Part shown: piece by piece, positions 53,401 through 63,546 of the stretch
Numbering within the stretch: the first letter of the stretch is position 1
Layout: the number at the start of each line of letters is the position of its first letter
Assembly: GCF_027579695.1 (NCBI RefSeq)
Contig: NC_083583.1
Location: 4,702,542 to 4,766,541 of the forward strand
DNA length: 64,000 nt
Reading direction: 5' to 3'
Source: Neoarius graeffei
Lineage: Eukaryota > Chordata > Actinopteri > Siluriformes > Ariidae
Made by a program: the position numbers and the translations under genes
Notes under the pieces: generated by a model
The model's input: the letters and a program-made list of their open reading frames with translations, nothing else
What the model was told of the DNA's origin: nothing
Databases searched by the model: none

Positions 53401-56400
53401 TGAATGATCCATCTACCAGTAACGCACTCCTTTTACTGGGCACCATTACTTTTGTTCTGACTGAACAGCTGGGCAAGGTCAAGGGGAAGTGAACATCGAT
53501 GGCAAAAATTCAAAATGGTCTTAGGCACTTTTGCTCATTCTAGATGTTTAGGTATTGGTCTGAACCTTCTGGAAGAAGTTGAATTTCTCTAATTGGATCA
53601 CTACGAAAAAAATGAGAGCTGTTTGAATTGGGGTGTGTGTAAATATGTCGGAACTAATTTTTTCACATAAATATTGGCATTTTTGCTTCAAGTTTTTTCT
53701 TCAGTGTTTAATTCAAAATCTTATCCATTTAACTATTATTTGCATTGCCATGATCATAAAATTAGCATACAACCTTAGTTTTAGGGGTTGATCTGAAAAA
53801 AGGTGTTTTTGAATGGTCTGAATTTCACAATCTTGGGTAATCCTGATTGTTATTCCGTTACCAAAAAAACCCCATTTTTAAATTTTTTTTTGCCTAATTT
53901 TTATTTTGAAAAAGTGAAACTTTTAAAAAGAAAGCTTCTTTGGACCTATAATCAGATTCTAAGATCAGTTGTTTGATTTAAAATTTTTTTGGTTGTTTGT
54001 TCAGTGGTCCAAATCAGTTACTCCGTTACCAGGTAACGGAGTAACTGATTAAGTCACGGAGTAACATCAGCTTTTAACTTACTAAATCAATGTTTTCAAT
54101 GCATTTCTTTTCGGTTTTTCCCATTTTTATGTTATAGAAATGCAGATTAGCACAATACCAGTCTTAAAACATCACAGACATGCAGTAAGATGATATCTTT
54201 ATTCACCCTGGGCACTCGACAACTTCACAATCTTTGACCCTCCATGGCTTCGTGGGCTTCTTCAGTTCAACTTAGAATTTTTATTCATGTCTTCTCTACT
54301 TGCATTGGTGGCTTCATGTAATAAAAGATGCTGATAATGAAAAGGCAAGAGATAGGATGCGGACGTGGCGGGCTGCCAAAAAAGCAGAAAACAACAAAGC
54401 TAAAGCATACAGTACACCCTCAAGTCTCAATCGTGCCGTCAAGCGTACGCTTAATACCCTTCCACAATCTCCACGCAAACGAAGGAAGGTTGTTACTAAA
54501 CTGACCCAGCAATTTGAAGCAGAGTATTCTGCGGAACCAGAAGCTGCCGAACCAGAACAACTCCCACCACCACCACCGGCTAATAAGATTCCAGATGAAA
54601 TACGAAATCGCATACAGGAATTCTACCTTCGGTCAGACATCAGTTGGACGGCCCCAGGCAGGAAGGACAGCATAACGGTCGTTAGAGATGGCAAAAAAGT
54701 CAAAGAACAGCGCCACTGCCTCTTAATGACAATTCAGGAAGCATTTGCTCTCTATAAAGAAGAAAATCCAAATGACTCTGTCAAACTGACGAGTTTCAAA
54801 TCATTTCGGCCAGATGTGGTGCTGTTCAGAAGTGATATGCCGCACAATGTTTGCGTGTGCCAATATCATGAAAACGTGAATCTTATACTCCAAGGACTCG
54901 GTCGAATAAATACCATTCCTGACAATCACAAACTTCTCCTTCGTACATTGTGCTGTGACATTGACAATGAGAACTGTATTTTTGGGAAGTGCGAAACTTG
55001 TCAGCGGAAGATAAGCACCGAGTCATTAGCAGAACTGGTTGATGATGATGAACTGTTGTCCGAGAATGCCAAATGGTTCAAGTGGATTCGTACTGATGAA
55101 GGGAAGATGGCCAAAGTGGAAGAAACAGGAACCGTAAATGATGCATTGCAGTTACTTGCCGATAAGCTCCCCGCCTTCAAGATTCACTGCTTCATCAAAA
55201 GCAAGCAGGCTGCTGAGTTCGTGCTGGCCTATTCGAACCCTCGCCCCAACCACGCCGTAATGCAGATTGACTTTAGTGAAAATGCTGCGATAATCGAGCA
55301 GGATGAGGTACAGAGTGCGCACTGGAGTCACATCCAGGTGACAATCTTCACTGCTGTCGCATGGATCATGGAAGATACCAAGTCGTACTGCATTACATCT
55401 GACACCCAGTCACACGATAAATACACTGCTGCCGTCTTCTTGAACACTTTGATTGACAACCTGCGGGCGGCAATGCCAGGTGAACTTACAGATCTAGACA
55501 TTTTCTCTGATGGCGCTGGTCAGCACTTCAAGCAGAAGTACATGTTCTTGTTCATCTCAAGTTTGCTGGAATCGAAAGGCATACGCATCCATTGGCACTT
55601 CTTTGCAACATCGCACGGAAAAGGAGCCGTTGATGGTATTGGCGGAACTGTCAAAAGAACTGTTTTTAGTGGTGTGAAGAGTCGCCGTTATCACATCACC
55701 AGTGCAGAAGAATACGCATCTTGTGCCAAGGAGCTCCTGAAATCGACAACTATTCTTCATGTAAGCAGTGCTGAAATCAATGACATGAAGCCAGAGTTGG
55801 ACAAACTGTGGGGTGCGGCGATCACAGTTCCCGGTACACACAACGTGCACTGTGTTCGAACAATAAGTCATGGAGTCGTGTCCGTGTCAAATTACTCCAG
55901 GCAGGTTGGGTCCACACATTGTCTCCTGCCTCAAGCTGCGATCGATACCCAAGACACTACATTCAAACCCGAGAACAACCCATCAGATGAGACTCCGATC
56001 CCAGATGAGACACCAATCGCAGATGAGACTCCGATCATCGAGTATGTGCCATCCCAGTCAGTTCCTGATCCCAGCAGCGAGGAAGAAAAAGAAGCTGCTT
56101 CGTTTGTCGTCGCTGGCAAATGGTATGCTGTCTACTGGGAGAAAACTCATTACTGGTTCATTGGACAGGCCCTGCATGAGCATAAGAAGGACAAGTCAAA
56201 ATGGGTGTTCTCATTCCTCGAGCAAGTTGACGAAGAAACAAATGGTTTCAAGACAACAAATGACATTGACTCTGCTAAACTTGATCACGTTCTAGCAGAA
56301 ATTGATGCTCCAGCTCCATCCTCATCCACAAGGACCAGTCTCTTAAAACTTACTGCCACTGACTTTAACTTGGTTAGGGAGATGTTTGCCAACTTCCTAT

Positions 56401-59400
56401 AAAATGAGAACTTTTGATGAACTGTGAATATTAATTTGATACGAACTTGAATGAACTTTTGGTCCCTGTGAATGATGAACTGTGAATATGAATTAACTGT
56501 GAACCTGAATGAACTTAAAAGATAAATGAAGCCCTTTTGCTCTTTAAAACAGTTATTTGATTACTTTAATAAAGAAAATAAGATAAAACAATGCTTATTA
56601 TTCATTTTAAACAAACCCTCACTCATCATAATTATTTGTTACTCCGTGACCAGGTTGCCTTGTTACTCCGTTACCACGCAAGGCTAAAAAAAAGTGTCCC
56701 TGATTCAAGAGGGGTTACAATTTCACCCTAATTTTTTGTTTGGGGATAGATAACTCAATATACTAACAGAATAAATAGCCACTTTTACATTCTTGTGCTG
56801 GAAACCGCATGTTATCCCTATCTGACTAAACATGCAAAAATCAGATGTAGTTTTCAGGTTACTCCGTTACCGGGCCTATTTTGGTGGTTTTCACCCAAAA
56901 AGTGTCAAAATCCAAAGAAAAATTTTTACCATTTAAAAGCACTAATATGGCCTATTAAAAATGTATTTAAGTCATTTTCATATCCAAATTGGTTTGAGTG
57001 TAATGGCCCAAAAACAGAAATTTTGTTACTCCGTTACCCCTTGACCTTGCCCAGCTACTCTTTTTTATACATACGTGAAAACCAACCATCAAACTCCAGG
57101 ATTTAAACTGTGTACTTCTCACTAACCACACTAACTCAAAGCCAATCAGAGGAGCGATTAGCGAGTCTCGTTATACCCAAATTTACACAAACTCTGACGA
57201 GAACTTTTTTTTTTTGGACAAGTAATTGGGGAAGCCATGGCCCAACGGTGAGAGAAGTAGCTTTGGGACCAAAAGGTTGCCAGTTTGATTCCCTGGACCA
57301 GCAGGAATAGCTGAAGTGCCCTTGAGGCTCCTCTGGATAAGAGCGTCTGCTAAATGGCAGTAATCAGGGATGTGATTTTTTCGCGGAATTCCACTTTTTT
57401 CACCTCAAAACTTGGAAAAAAAAAAAATGTTTCCGATTTTTCCCTCAAATCCACATTCGTATTCTATTCGTTCCGACTTTGAAAGATGGCAGCCTCGGAT
57501 TTGCATCTTTATGCCTCGATCACGGAGGCTGCCATTTTTCAACTCTTTGTTTGAAGCGAGCGCGTTCATTGGTTGTTACAGAGCGATGGGCCAATCATGT
57601 ACCTCGTTTCATCTCAATGACGTAATTACATCATTGAGATGAAACGAGGTACGTGATTGGCCCATCGCTCTGTAACAACCAATGAACGCGCTTGTTAGCT
57701 GTACGTAAGCTCGCTTCAAACAGAGTTGAAAGATGGCAGCCTCCGTGATCGAGTGTAAAGATGCAAATCGAGTTAAAGAAATCGACAGAATAGTGAAAAA
57801 CAAGTTCCGCTGGGAATGGTTGGAGAAAGAGGTTCCTACAGACGTTGGACATAACTGTGAGACATTTGTTCAGCGATTTCGTTCTTTGGGGAGAGGGCAG
57901 AGGTCTCTGGCTGTCAAGTTTGGGGATACTGGGACCTCCCCTGCCCGAGCTACGAGCGTCCAAAGTTGGGATAGAAACGAAACCTAAGCGGAGCGCCGCG
58001 GCTCGCTTTGGGGCGAATTACGTCCCAAGGCTAGCGGGCCCTGCTCACGCTGGTTCTTTGGGGGGGGTGAGTGAGTGAGTGTGTCAGAGTTGCATGCTGA
58101 CTGTTAAATTGGCTTGAATTTGTTAATCATGACAAGTTTTTTCTTGTGTGTTTTGCTTGCCATTTTAGTACAATTTTTAAGTCAGAAAAACCCAGGAGCT
58201 TCGGGGCGGCTTCCCCCCTTGTCCCCCCCACCAGGGCGCTGCCCTGGACCAGCTGGGGGCCTGTGGCCCCCAGACCCCCGCCTAAAATTTTCAGATAATT
58301 TCACCAGCCCCAAATCACATCCTTGAGTAATGTAATTGAGAGAACGAACCTCTGAAGCCGTTGGATGGTCCGCGGTATCCGTTCATGGCCCCTCTGGCGT
58401 TGCGGGGACCTCCACGTGGCACAGCTCGGCTGCTGTAGAACGACTGAGGCTGGCGTACGAACCCTGCGTTCTGCCCTGATGGCTGCTGGCTCATCGACTG
58501 GTGGCCCCCAGGGGAAGGAATCCCTTGGTCTTGAGAGTGGAACGCTCCGACGACTAAAAAGGACAAAATGGACATTTTACAGCAAGTCCGGCTCTCCGGC
58601 CGTGTGAAAGCAGCGATTATGAAAACTGAGAGGTGACATCATACATTAGTTCTGTATGTTCTCCACAGCACTACATAAAGATTTTATTCTTCTCTTATTA
58701 AAATCAAGAGTTCCACAACTGAAAGTGTCCTCCAGTGAAAAATTTCTGACTGGGACACGTACCTGACTGGAGAGGTTCCTGCTGAAGCTCCTGCTGCTCC
58801 ACCGAGTGTGTGGTCTGGCTGCTGAAGCTCTGGGTGTAAGTGCTCTGATACTGACTGGACATCTTCTGAGACTCTCTCTCATTCGAAGGCGGAACCGGGG
58901 CGTTCAGATTGAACACCTGACGACCAGATCGGACAAAAGAACATTAAATCATGCAGTCCTTAATAAGCATCTGTGATCCAGGAATATTTAGCACCTTCAT
59001 CTAATTGAGAACAGCAAAAACTACCAACTCTTATAATGGAAGTCCAAGCAGCCCTTCTGAAGTTTAACCATTTGCGAAAAACACTTTTGTATTTGGTGCG
59101 TTCTTCAGTCAAGTGTGTTTTTACACGTAAAGGAATCTGTGAAGCAGAAGAACTAACCCTTTGAGACAGAACTATTAAAAAGCAAAAGGGTGTGGCGGTG
59201 TATGAAATTCCTAGCTGCGATGGGAATGAAGGTGCAGGTGAAAATAAAAGAAAGGATGGAGTCAGGAGAAAACGAGGGCTCGGGCGTTCTTACCGCTTGC
59301 ATGGACTGGAATGGTGCGGCGTTGACGTTGATGCCACTGTGCAGGGGTTTGGACACCGACTGAAAGGCCTGGGGCTGGGATGATGGGGCAGGAGGCTGCT

Positions 59401-60419
59401 CAGGTGACAAGGGCATGGACACCTGGAACATGGACAAGGGAAAAGTTGAACACCGACATCTCATCCCTACAGCCGGATAAGACACATGGAGGAGCAGTAG
59501 GAAATACCTGCAGGGGGTCGATGGGGTCGGGTTGAGGCCGAGGGTCTGCGCTGTGAGGGGGCTGGTAGAGCGGTGGTGTAGAGGTGTACGCTTCAGTGGG
59601 AGGAGACACCATAGGAACCTAAACACAAGAAACAGGAGGACATTTTAGAGGCTCAGCTTTAAGGAATGCTTTCTCCCCCTCCCCCAGGACGCGTCTACTT
59701 ACTTGTGTGGGCTCTGGATGTACTGGAACTGTGCTGTGTTGAGGGAGTCGGGTTTCTGTGTGAGCTGCACAAAATCAAGCACAGGATTTCAAAACAAGTC
59801 GTCTCATTGTGAACAGATCCGGTCTCGGATACACAAACAAAATGGCTGCCATGTTACAGAATGACTAATCCTTTCTGATGCAGAATCGGAAAGTCATTGC
59901 CGAGAAGGAAAAGTATGCAATCAGCACACGCATTTCGAGCCCTTGTAGGGTTTTATAGAAACTCTTCGTGACTGGAAAATATGACTCAATTGTCCAGCTG
60001 CGTTTTGGATGAATATGCAAATTTCCATCTTTACCTGGAGCACAGACCATCTGTGCAGACTTCATAGGCTGAGCGGATACGATGGCAGGATCCAGAGGCT
60101 GTCCGTCAAACTCCAGCATGGAGTCCTGCCCAAAATAAAATAAAACGGAGGAGGGAATTAGATTTAGAATGCACATGGAGGAATAACTTGCCTGTTTATC
60201 TCCACGTGACAAGCTGCTGACCTGCATGAAGTTGTAGGTGCCCTGCATCTGTGCCATGAGATCCTGCACGGCCTGCTTCCTGACCAGCGGGTCAGCCGAG
60301 GAGGGAGGGAGTACAGGGGCGAGCGAGTGGGTTTCCGAGCTCACAAGTGCTGGGCTCATTGATGGAGGCTGTTGAGGCTGAGGAGGCTGCTGCTGCTGCT
60401 GCTGGAGGGAGTTTACGAT
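50432..60419 (-). CDS. CAPRIN1: Caprin-1, C-terminal ten coding exons (N-terminus outside the window)
   Basis: A cytoplasmic RNA-binding protein of stress granules that works with G3BP1 and FMR1. Exons, minus strand: 60419-60222, 60125-60035, 59764-59703, 59618-59508, 59422-59294, 58916-58763, 58553-58350, 53211-53105, 52067-52007, 50496-50432. All phases join, giving 393 residues. Seen: VNSLQQQQQQ; DPLVRKQAVQDLMAQMQGTY; LDPAIVSAQPM; HTETRLPQHSTVPVHPEPTQ; PLHSGINVNAAPFQSMQ; NLNAPVPP; RGG-rich RGAMNGYRGPSNGFRGGYDG; SFKRGAAQGARGSSR; end GRGGLYKPGRGMSAMAAVQTS. This follows human CAPRIN1 throughout. The coiled-coil and dimerisation part, with the G3BP-binding motif region, must lie beyond 64000. 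Large transposons fill the introns 53212-58349 and right of 60420. Confidence 0.95.
50720..50970. mobile_element. Short hAT-type MITE in CAPRIN1 last intron
   Basis: Ends CAAGGGTGTCAAAC and GTTTGACACCCCTG are inverted. An 8-base duplication with one mismatch (ATCTACAG / CTCTACAG) flanks it. Confidence 0.82.
51430..51435 (-). promoter_or_regulatory. CAPRIN1: Poly(A) signal of the short CAPRIN1 isoform
   Basis: AATAAA on the minus strand, about 550 bases past an in-frame stop (51981-51983). That stop is reached if the donor at 52006 is not used; the reading is then GSSRGNAQAMRS and stop. A matching short isoform ending in RGNILWW is known for human CAPRIN1. Confidence 0.6.
52068..53104. other. 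CAPRIN1 intron, no element recognised
   Basis: Intronic sequence between the two Arg/Gly-rich coding exons. Nothing supportable found. Confidence 0.5.
53471..57052 (+). mobile_element. 3.58-kb DNA transposon with perfect ends and long intact frame (Sola-like candidate)
   Basis: Terminal inverted repeats GGGCAAGGTCAAGGGG and CCCCTTGACCTTGCCC are perfect. The four-base AGCT is duplicated outside (53467-53470, 57053-57056). A single uninterrupted frame (54300-56402) reads antisense to CAPRIN1. Both flanks carry many copies of the word gttactccgttacc or its inverse: near 53848, 54016-54046 (palindromic pair), 54056, 56638, 56669, 56860 and 57024. A four-base target, a GGG start and the protein's D...D...D core would suit the Sola superfamily; this is inference. 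Confidence 0.85.
54300..56402 (+). CDS. Putative transposase, about 681-700 residues, intact
   Basis: The frame opens at 54300 with TTG; the first ATG is at 54357 (MRTWRAAKKAENN), so an upstream exon or the shorter start is likely. Numbering from 54300: basic N-terminus (16-70); Cys/His cluster C185, C187, H190, C218-219, C226, C231, C234, probably zinc-binding; an RNase H-like core with candidate acidic residues D324 (MQIDFSENA), D404 (IFSDGAGQHFKQKY) and D445 (SHGKGAVDGIGGTVKR); a DETPI repeat three times (563-579); a small W/Y-rich module (607-624, KWYAVYWEKTHYWF). No stop in 700 codons. I recall similar proteins, usually unannotated, in invertebrate and fish genomes. Transposase function is inferred from the flanking inverted repeats and the acidic motifs. 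Confidence 0.8.
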   Translation: MHWWLHVIKDADNEKARDRMRTWRAAKKAENNKAKAYSTPSSLNRAVKRTLNTLPQSPRKRRKVVTKLTQQFEAEYSAEPEAAEPEQLPPPPPANKIPDEIRNRIQEFYLRSDISWTAPGRKDSITVVRDGKKVKEQRHCLLMTIQEAFALYKEENPNDSVKLTSFKSFRPDVVLFRSDMPHNVCVCQYHENVNLILQGLGRINTIPDNHKLLLRTLCCDIDNENCIFGKCETCQRKISTESLAELVDDDELLSENAKWFKWIRTDEGKMAKVEETGTVNDALQLLADKLPAFKIHCFIKSKQAAEFVLAYSNPRPNHAVMQIDFSENAAIIEQDEVQSAHWSHIQVTIFTAVAWIMEDTKSYCITSDTQSHDKYTAAVFLNTLIDNLRAAMPGELTDLDIFSDGAGQHFKQKYMFLFISSLLESKGIRIHWHFFATSHGKGAVDGIGGTVKRTVFSGVKSRRYHITSAEEYASCAKELLKSTTILHVSSAEINDMKPELDKLWGAAITVPGTHNVHCVRTISHGVVSVSNYSRQVGSTHCLLPQAAIDTQDTTFKPENNPSDETPIPDETPIADETPIIEYVPSQSVPDPSSEEEKEAASFVVAGKWYAVYWEKTHYWFIGQALHEHKKDKSKWVFSFLEQVDEETNGFKTTNDIDSAKLDHVLAEIDAPAPSSSTRTSLLKLTATDFNLVREMFANFL
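57222..57358 (+). mobile_element. Diverged SINE scrap (family C type tail)
   Basis: Contains a B-box-like ggttgccagtttgattccc, gaagtgcccttgag and the ending ctctggataagagcgtctgc, related to 27427-27627. Confidence 0.6.
57501..57768. repeat. 268-base palindrome
   Basis: Arms of about 120 bases: tttgcatctttatgcctcga...ggaggctgccat...aacgcg...ttggttgttacagagcgatg mirrored from 57660 to 57768, centre near 57624 (tgacgtaattacatca). It duplicates the start region of the gene at 57733. Confidence 0.9.
57733..57987 (+). CDS. N-terminal fragment of a transposon protein
   Basis: MAASVIECKDANRVKEIDRI, then KNKFRWEWLEKEVPTDVG. The K-F-R-W-x-W-L-E-K pattern starts a group of fish transposon proteins with a BED/C2H2-like finger further on; that finger is not reached before the stop. 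The first codons also occur inverted in the other palindrome arm. Confidence 0.45.
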   Translation: MAASVIECKDANRVKEIDRIVKNKFRWEWLEKEVPTDVGHNCETFVQRFRSLGRGQRSLAVKFGDTGTSPARATSVQSWDRNET

Positions 60420-60981
60420 CTGTACAGAAAGACGAGGCACACGCTGAAAGAAGTGATCAAACGACCAGTCTGTTACACGCTTGGCCTGAATATGAGAGCA
60501 TGGGTGGATTCTGGGGTGAGGCTCATAATCTCAAAGACCTGCTTGAAGATGGGTATAGAATTATGGATGCCATCCACATCACTTGTGCATGCAGGTCTGC
60601 ACAAGATGCATTTCACTGTGTCCAAAACCTTGCAAATAAGTTCAAGACTTTTGGCTCCCCCCCTCCCCAACATTCTCAGCACAAGCACTTGCACCACAGA
60701 GACGTTAATTACATCACTCCAGTCATGTCAAAGCATGGTTTTGTTGTGTTTGACCAACAGTGAAACACTTCATTTTCTTCTATTGTGCTTTCCAGCTTCT
60801 GCAATGAAGGACACTCGGCGCTGATTAGTGACATCACAAAACCTTGATTAGTGAGGAGTACATTATCTTTATTTGGGTTGGGCATCATTTGCGTTTTATT
60901 AATTCCAATTCTGCATTTCAATTCCAAAATAGTGAAAGTTGCATTTAAAAAAAAAAAAATCCCAGTTCATTCTTTTAAGCA
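60420..60981. other. CAPRIN1 intron, unrecognised reading frame
   Basis: A plus-strand open stretch (to 60763) reads EYESMGGFWGEAHNLKDLLE and HITCACRSAQDAFHCVQNLA. It begins inside a CAPRIN1 exon on the opposite strand, has no start of its own that I trust, and matches no family I know. It may be a remnant of a transposon gene. Confidence 0.3.
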
Positions 60982-61534
60982 TTAAAGTGCTGATGACACG
61001 AACATGACTCTATGCAATTTCTTAAATAAACTATACAACATGACAAACATGTTAGATTTCTGTTATAATTACGTGAAAAGAAGCTGTTGTTACGCGAATA
61101 TCCACTTTTAATTGCACAGCGCAAGAAAACTGGGTCCGTGGCTTGCGGCCCGTCAGTGGAAGAACACGCTGCGGTTCACTGGCTGTTCTACTCAATGGAA
61201 ATGGTGCATGAAAACGCCGGTGAACTCTAGTGCTAGCTCTTCCTCTTCTGGGAGTCTAGAATTGTGTTGATCTCTTCCGAATAGAATCTATGATAGCCTA
61301 CCCTCTTTACCCTTTGCCTCTCGTTGCTAGGCGGCAGTTACATGAAAGCCGCAAGCTTTCACAAGCAAATACATGACTGATATCACGCCGACTTTATGAT
61401 TACATTTATGATTATCATGTAGAATCTATAGCTCTACGTACCTTTATCTTATGTCGTTTCACAACACGTGTTCTGACAGGAGGACTGTCTTTGGATCCGG
61501 CATAGCTACTAGTAGACCCCCTCCGGAATACTGG

Positions 61535-61734
61535 CAGTGTTGCCAGATTGGGAGGTTTCCCGCCCAGTTGGGCAGCTTCAAGTGCATTTTGGACATATTT
61601 TGGGTTGGAAAACTTCAGCAGTATCTGGCAACAGATACTGCTGACGTTTTCCAGCCCAAAATATGTTCAAAACCCACCAAAATGCACTTGAAACCACCCA
61701 ACTGGGCGGGAAACCTCCCAATCTGGCAACACTG
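61535..61734. mobile_element. 200-base foldback MITE
   Basis: cagtgttgccagattgggag at the left and ctcccaatctggcaacactg at the right; the arms mirror each other to a centre near 61635 (gcaacagatactgc). One arm is also present inside the hAT element at about 13692-13779. It interrupts the THAP gene. Confidence 0.85.
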
Positions 61735-61735
61735 T

Positions 61736-61997
61736 AGGCACTGCTGATGGTAGTAACACGTTTGTGCTGAACTGAACACCCAAGAGATTCCTTTAAGCTG
61801 GGAAGGGTGTCAAAACAATCCAAATCGAAGTGTTCAGGGCACAGGACGGATGTTGGTGAGGGCTCCCACTTGTCACGAGTGCGCCTGACTTGCTTCACCC
61901 ACTTTGCATGCAGCTCGGGATCTCTGGGAAACTTGAATAAACTTACCCCATCCTTGTGGGTTTTGGAGCAAAAGCCAGCAACACAACTCGAAGACAT
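61736..61997 (-). pseudogene. THAP-domain transposase start, interrupted
   Basis: MSSSCVAGFCSKTHKDGVSL, FKFPRDPELHAKWVKQVRRT, then SVLCPEHFDLDCFDTLPSLK. All four zinc ligands of the C2CH THAP finger are present: C5, C10, C53, H56, with P24 and W33 at their usual places. The frame runs into the foldback at 61734, so only the DNA-binding N-terminus is left. Kolobok transposases of vertebrates carry such a domain. Confidence 0.75.
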
Positions 61998-62013
61998 AAC
62001 TCATTCATATTTA

Positions 62014-62017
<4 letters not shown>

Positions 62018-62078
<61 letters not shown>
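62018..62078. repeat. (TA)n microsatellite
   Basis: About thirty uninterrupted TA units next to the THAP start. Confidence 0.97.
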
Positions 62079-62086
<8 letters not shown>

Positions 62087-62506
62087 AAAATAATAATGAC
62101 AAACTGAACACCTGCCGCATCAACAACAAACTGTTAAGTTAGGAGGAAGGCTCTTTTGCTGACGTCATATAGCTCCTCCTCCTCCTTCATCTCCTGGGTG
62201 CTGCAGCCCCGTCAAATTTGCCCAAATAGCCGCGTTTATCATAACTTGTAAAACAGGCGCCTTCGTGAATTAATATATGGATCATCGGGAATTACTTTTT
62301 ATGTTATAAAACATCGCCAAAGATGTCAAAAACGTGTCATCAGCACTTTAACTAAACATTCACAAAGTAAACAGCCATAGCTTCACACTTGTAACATGAG
62401 CCACGCATACTAGCTCGTATCTGAACAAATGGACATGCTATTGAGGTATTTCACCTGACGTCACAGGGTCACGTGACGCCCCGGTGTCCGCCATTTTGAA
62501 GGTCAA

Positions 62507-63012
62507 GCTAGCTAATGTCAACATCATAGCTGGTATGTTACTGTAGCAATGTTTACGTTCAGTCATTTGGATGACTTAAAACCTTTCAGTCTCAAGTTTT
62601 TCCTTTACTGTATTTACTAGTTTACTGTAATTATGATCCAGCAGCTATTTACACCGGATCCAGTGTAAATAGCTGCCGGAGCGTGCTCCAGCTTGCTCCC
62701 CCTCAAATTAAGCAGCACGCTCCTGCTTGCTCCTGGAGTGCTCCGGCCGAGGTTCCGGAGTGCGCGCCGGCTTGCTCCCCCTCAAATTAAGCAGCGCGCT
62801 GCTTAATTTGAGGGGGATCAAGCTGGAGCGCACTCCGGCAGCTATTTACACTGGATCCGGTGTAAATAGCTGCCGGATCATAATTACAGTAAACTAGTAA
62901 ATCCAGTAAAGGAAAAACTTGAGACTGAAAGGTTTTAACAGTCATCCAAATGACTGAACGTAAACATTGCTACAGTAACATACCAGCTATGATGATGTTG
63001 ACATTAGCTAGT
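62507..63012. repeat. 506-base imperfect palindrome
   Basis: Left arm agctagctaatgtcaacatc...gtttacgttcagtcatttgg...tttactagtttactg...agctatttacaccggatcc, inverted on the right to 63012. Centre at gcagcgcgctgc (62791-62802). The left arm is about 75 bases longer, from an extra unit of the tgctccccctcaaattaagc type. Confidence 0.9.
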
Positions 63013-63324
63013 GCTAACAGCTAGCTGCTAGTACACTGCTACAACACAGACACCGACCCTAATAATACAGTTCTTGGTCATTGCCTGGTAACAGCAAATT
63101 TATAACGGGCCATGTCTCAACAGACTAAGAAGTTATTTCAATGACATTTAATAACATTTTGTTTATCCTGAGGACCGAAAGTAAATGAAAATGTGAACAA
63201 ACCTTAGCTGTAATAAGATGGCGACCACCGGCTCCAGGGACGACCCGCTGATGTAGGCATGTTACCCAGCCTGACAATATTTGTAGGCATCCAAACTCTT
63301 ATACGCTTTCAGATCAATAGCTGT

Positions 63325-63546
63325 CTATGGCGATGGGTTTTTAACGACATAGGTATACAGATCACGTGGGCCGAAGTCAGGTAAAGACGAGGGCTTCGTG
63401 TACTTCCGTACGTCAGTGAACAATCCTGGTGGAAGCAGGTAAACGTCGTTCTCTAAGCCTGCTAACCTCAATTTTTGCAAATACCTCTCCCTCTGCTCGC
63501 CCTGTAAATGCCCTACGTCGCTGGGTAGTGAAGGTGTTTTCTGCAT
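63325..63546 (-). CDS. N-terminal fragment of a transposon accessory protein
   Basis: MQKTPSLPSDVGHLQGEQRE and RYLQKLRLAGLENDVYLLPP, then PRDLYTYVVKNPSP and a stop. It resembles the 40622-40930 frame in the R-E-R-Y-x-x-K-L and D-x-Y-x-Y-x-V/I motifs, but is more distant and cut off before the AYKSL motif. Confidence 0.45.
   Translation of the reverse strand: MQKTPSLPSDVGHLQGEQRERYLQKLRLAGLENDVYLLPPGLFTDVRKYTKPSSLPDFGPRDLYTYVVKNPSP

Larger units (their letters stand above)
57365..58325 (+). mobile_element. DNA transposon derivative with CAGGGATGTGATTT ends
   Basis: Ends CAGGGATGTGATTT and AAATCACATCCTTG are inverted. The six bases AGTAAT are duplicated on both sides (57359-57364, 58326-58331). 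Inside are a 268-base palindrome and the first exon of a transposon gene (57733-57987). The right end lies only 25 bases from a CAPRIN1 splice donor (58350). Superfamily not settled; hAT would need an 8-base duplication. Confidence 0.75.
60986..62347 (-). mobile_element. Kolobok-like element with THAP gene start and a nested foldback
   Basis: TTAA at 60982-60985 and 62348-62351. Ends AGTGCTGATGACACG and CGTGTCATCAGCACT are perfect inverted repeats. The minus strand encodes a THAP domain (61997 down to about 61736). A 200-base foldback (61535-61734) has landed in the gene. A (TA)n run of about 60 bases lies at 62018-62078. Confidence 0.85.

Noticed and set aside
55557-56295. Additional frames of 60-140 codons inside the 700-codon gene
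   Set aside because: They overlap the main frame in other phases and show no independent motifs.
60372-60824. Plus-strand frame opposite the CAPRIN1 exon at 60222-60419 as a gene
   Set aside because: Its first part is the antisense of the poly-Gln segment of CAPRIN1, and the remainder has no family match.
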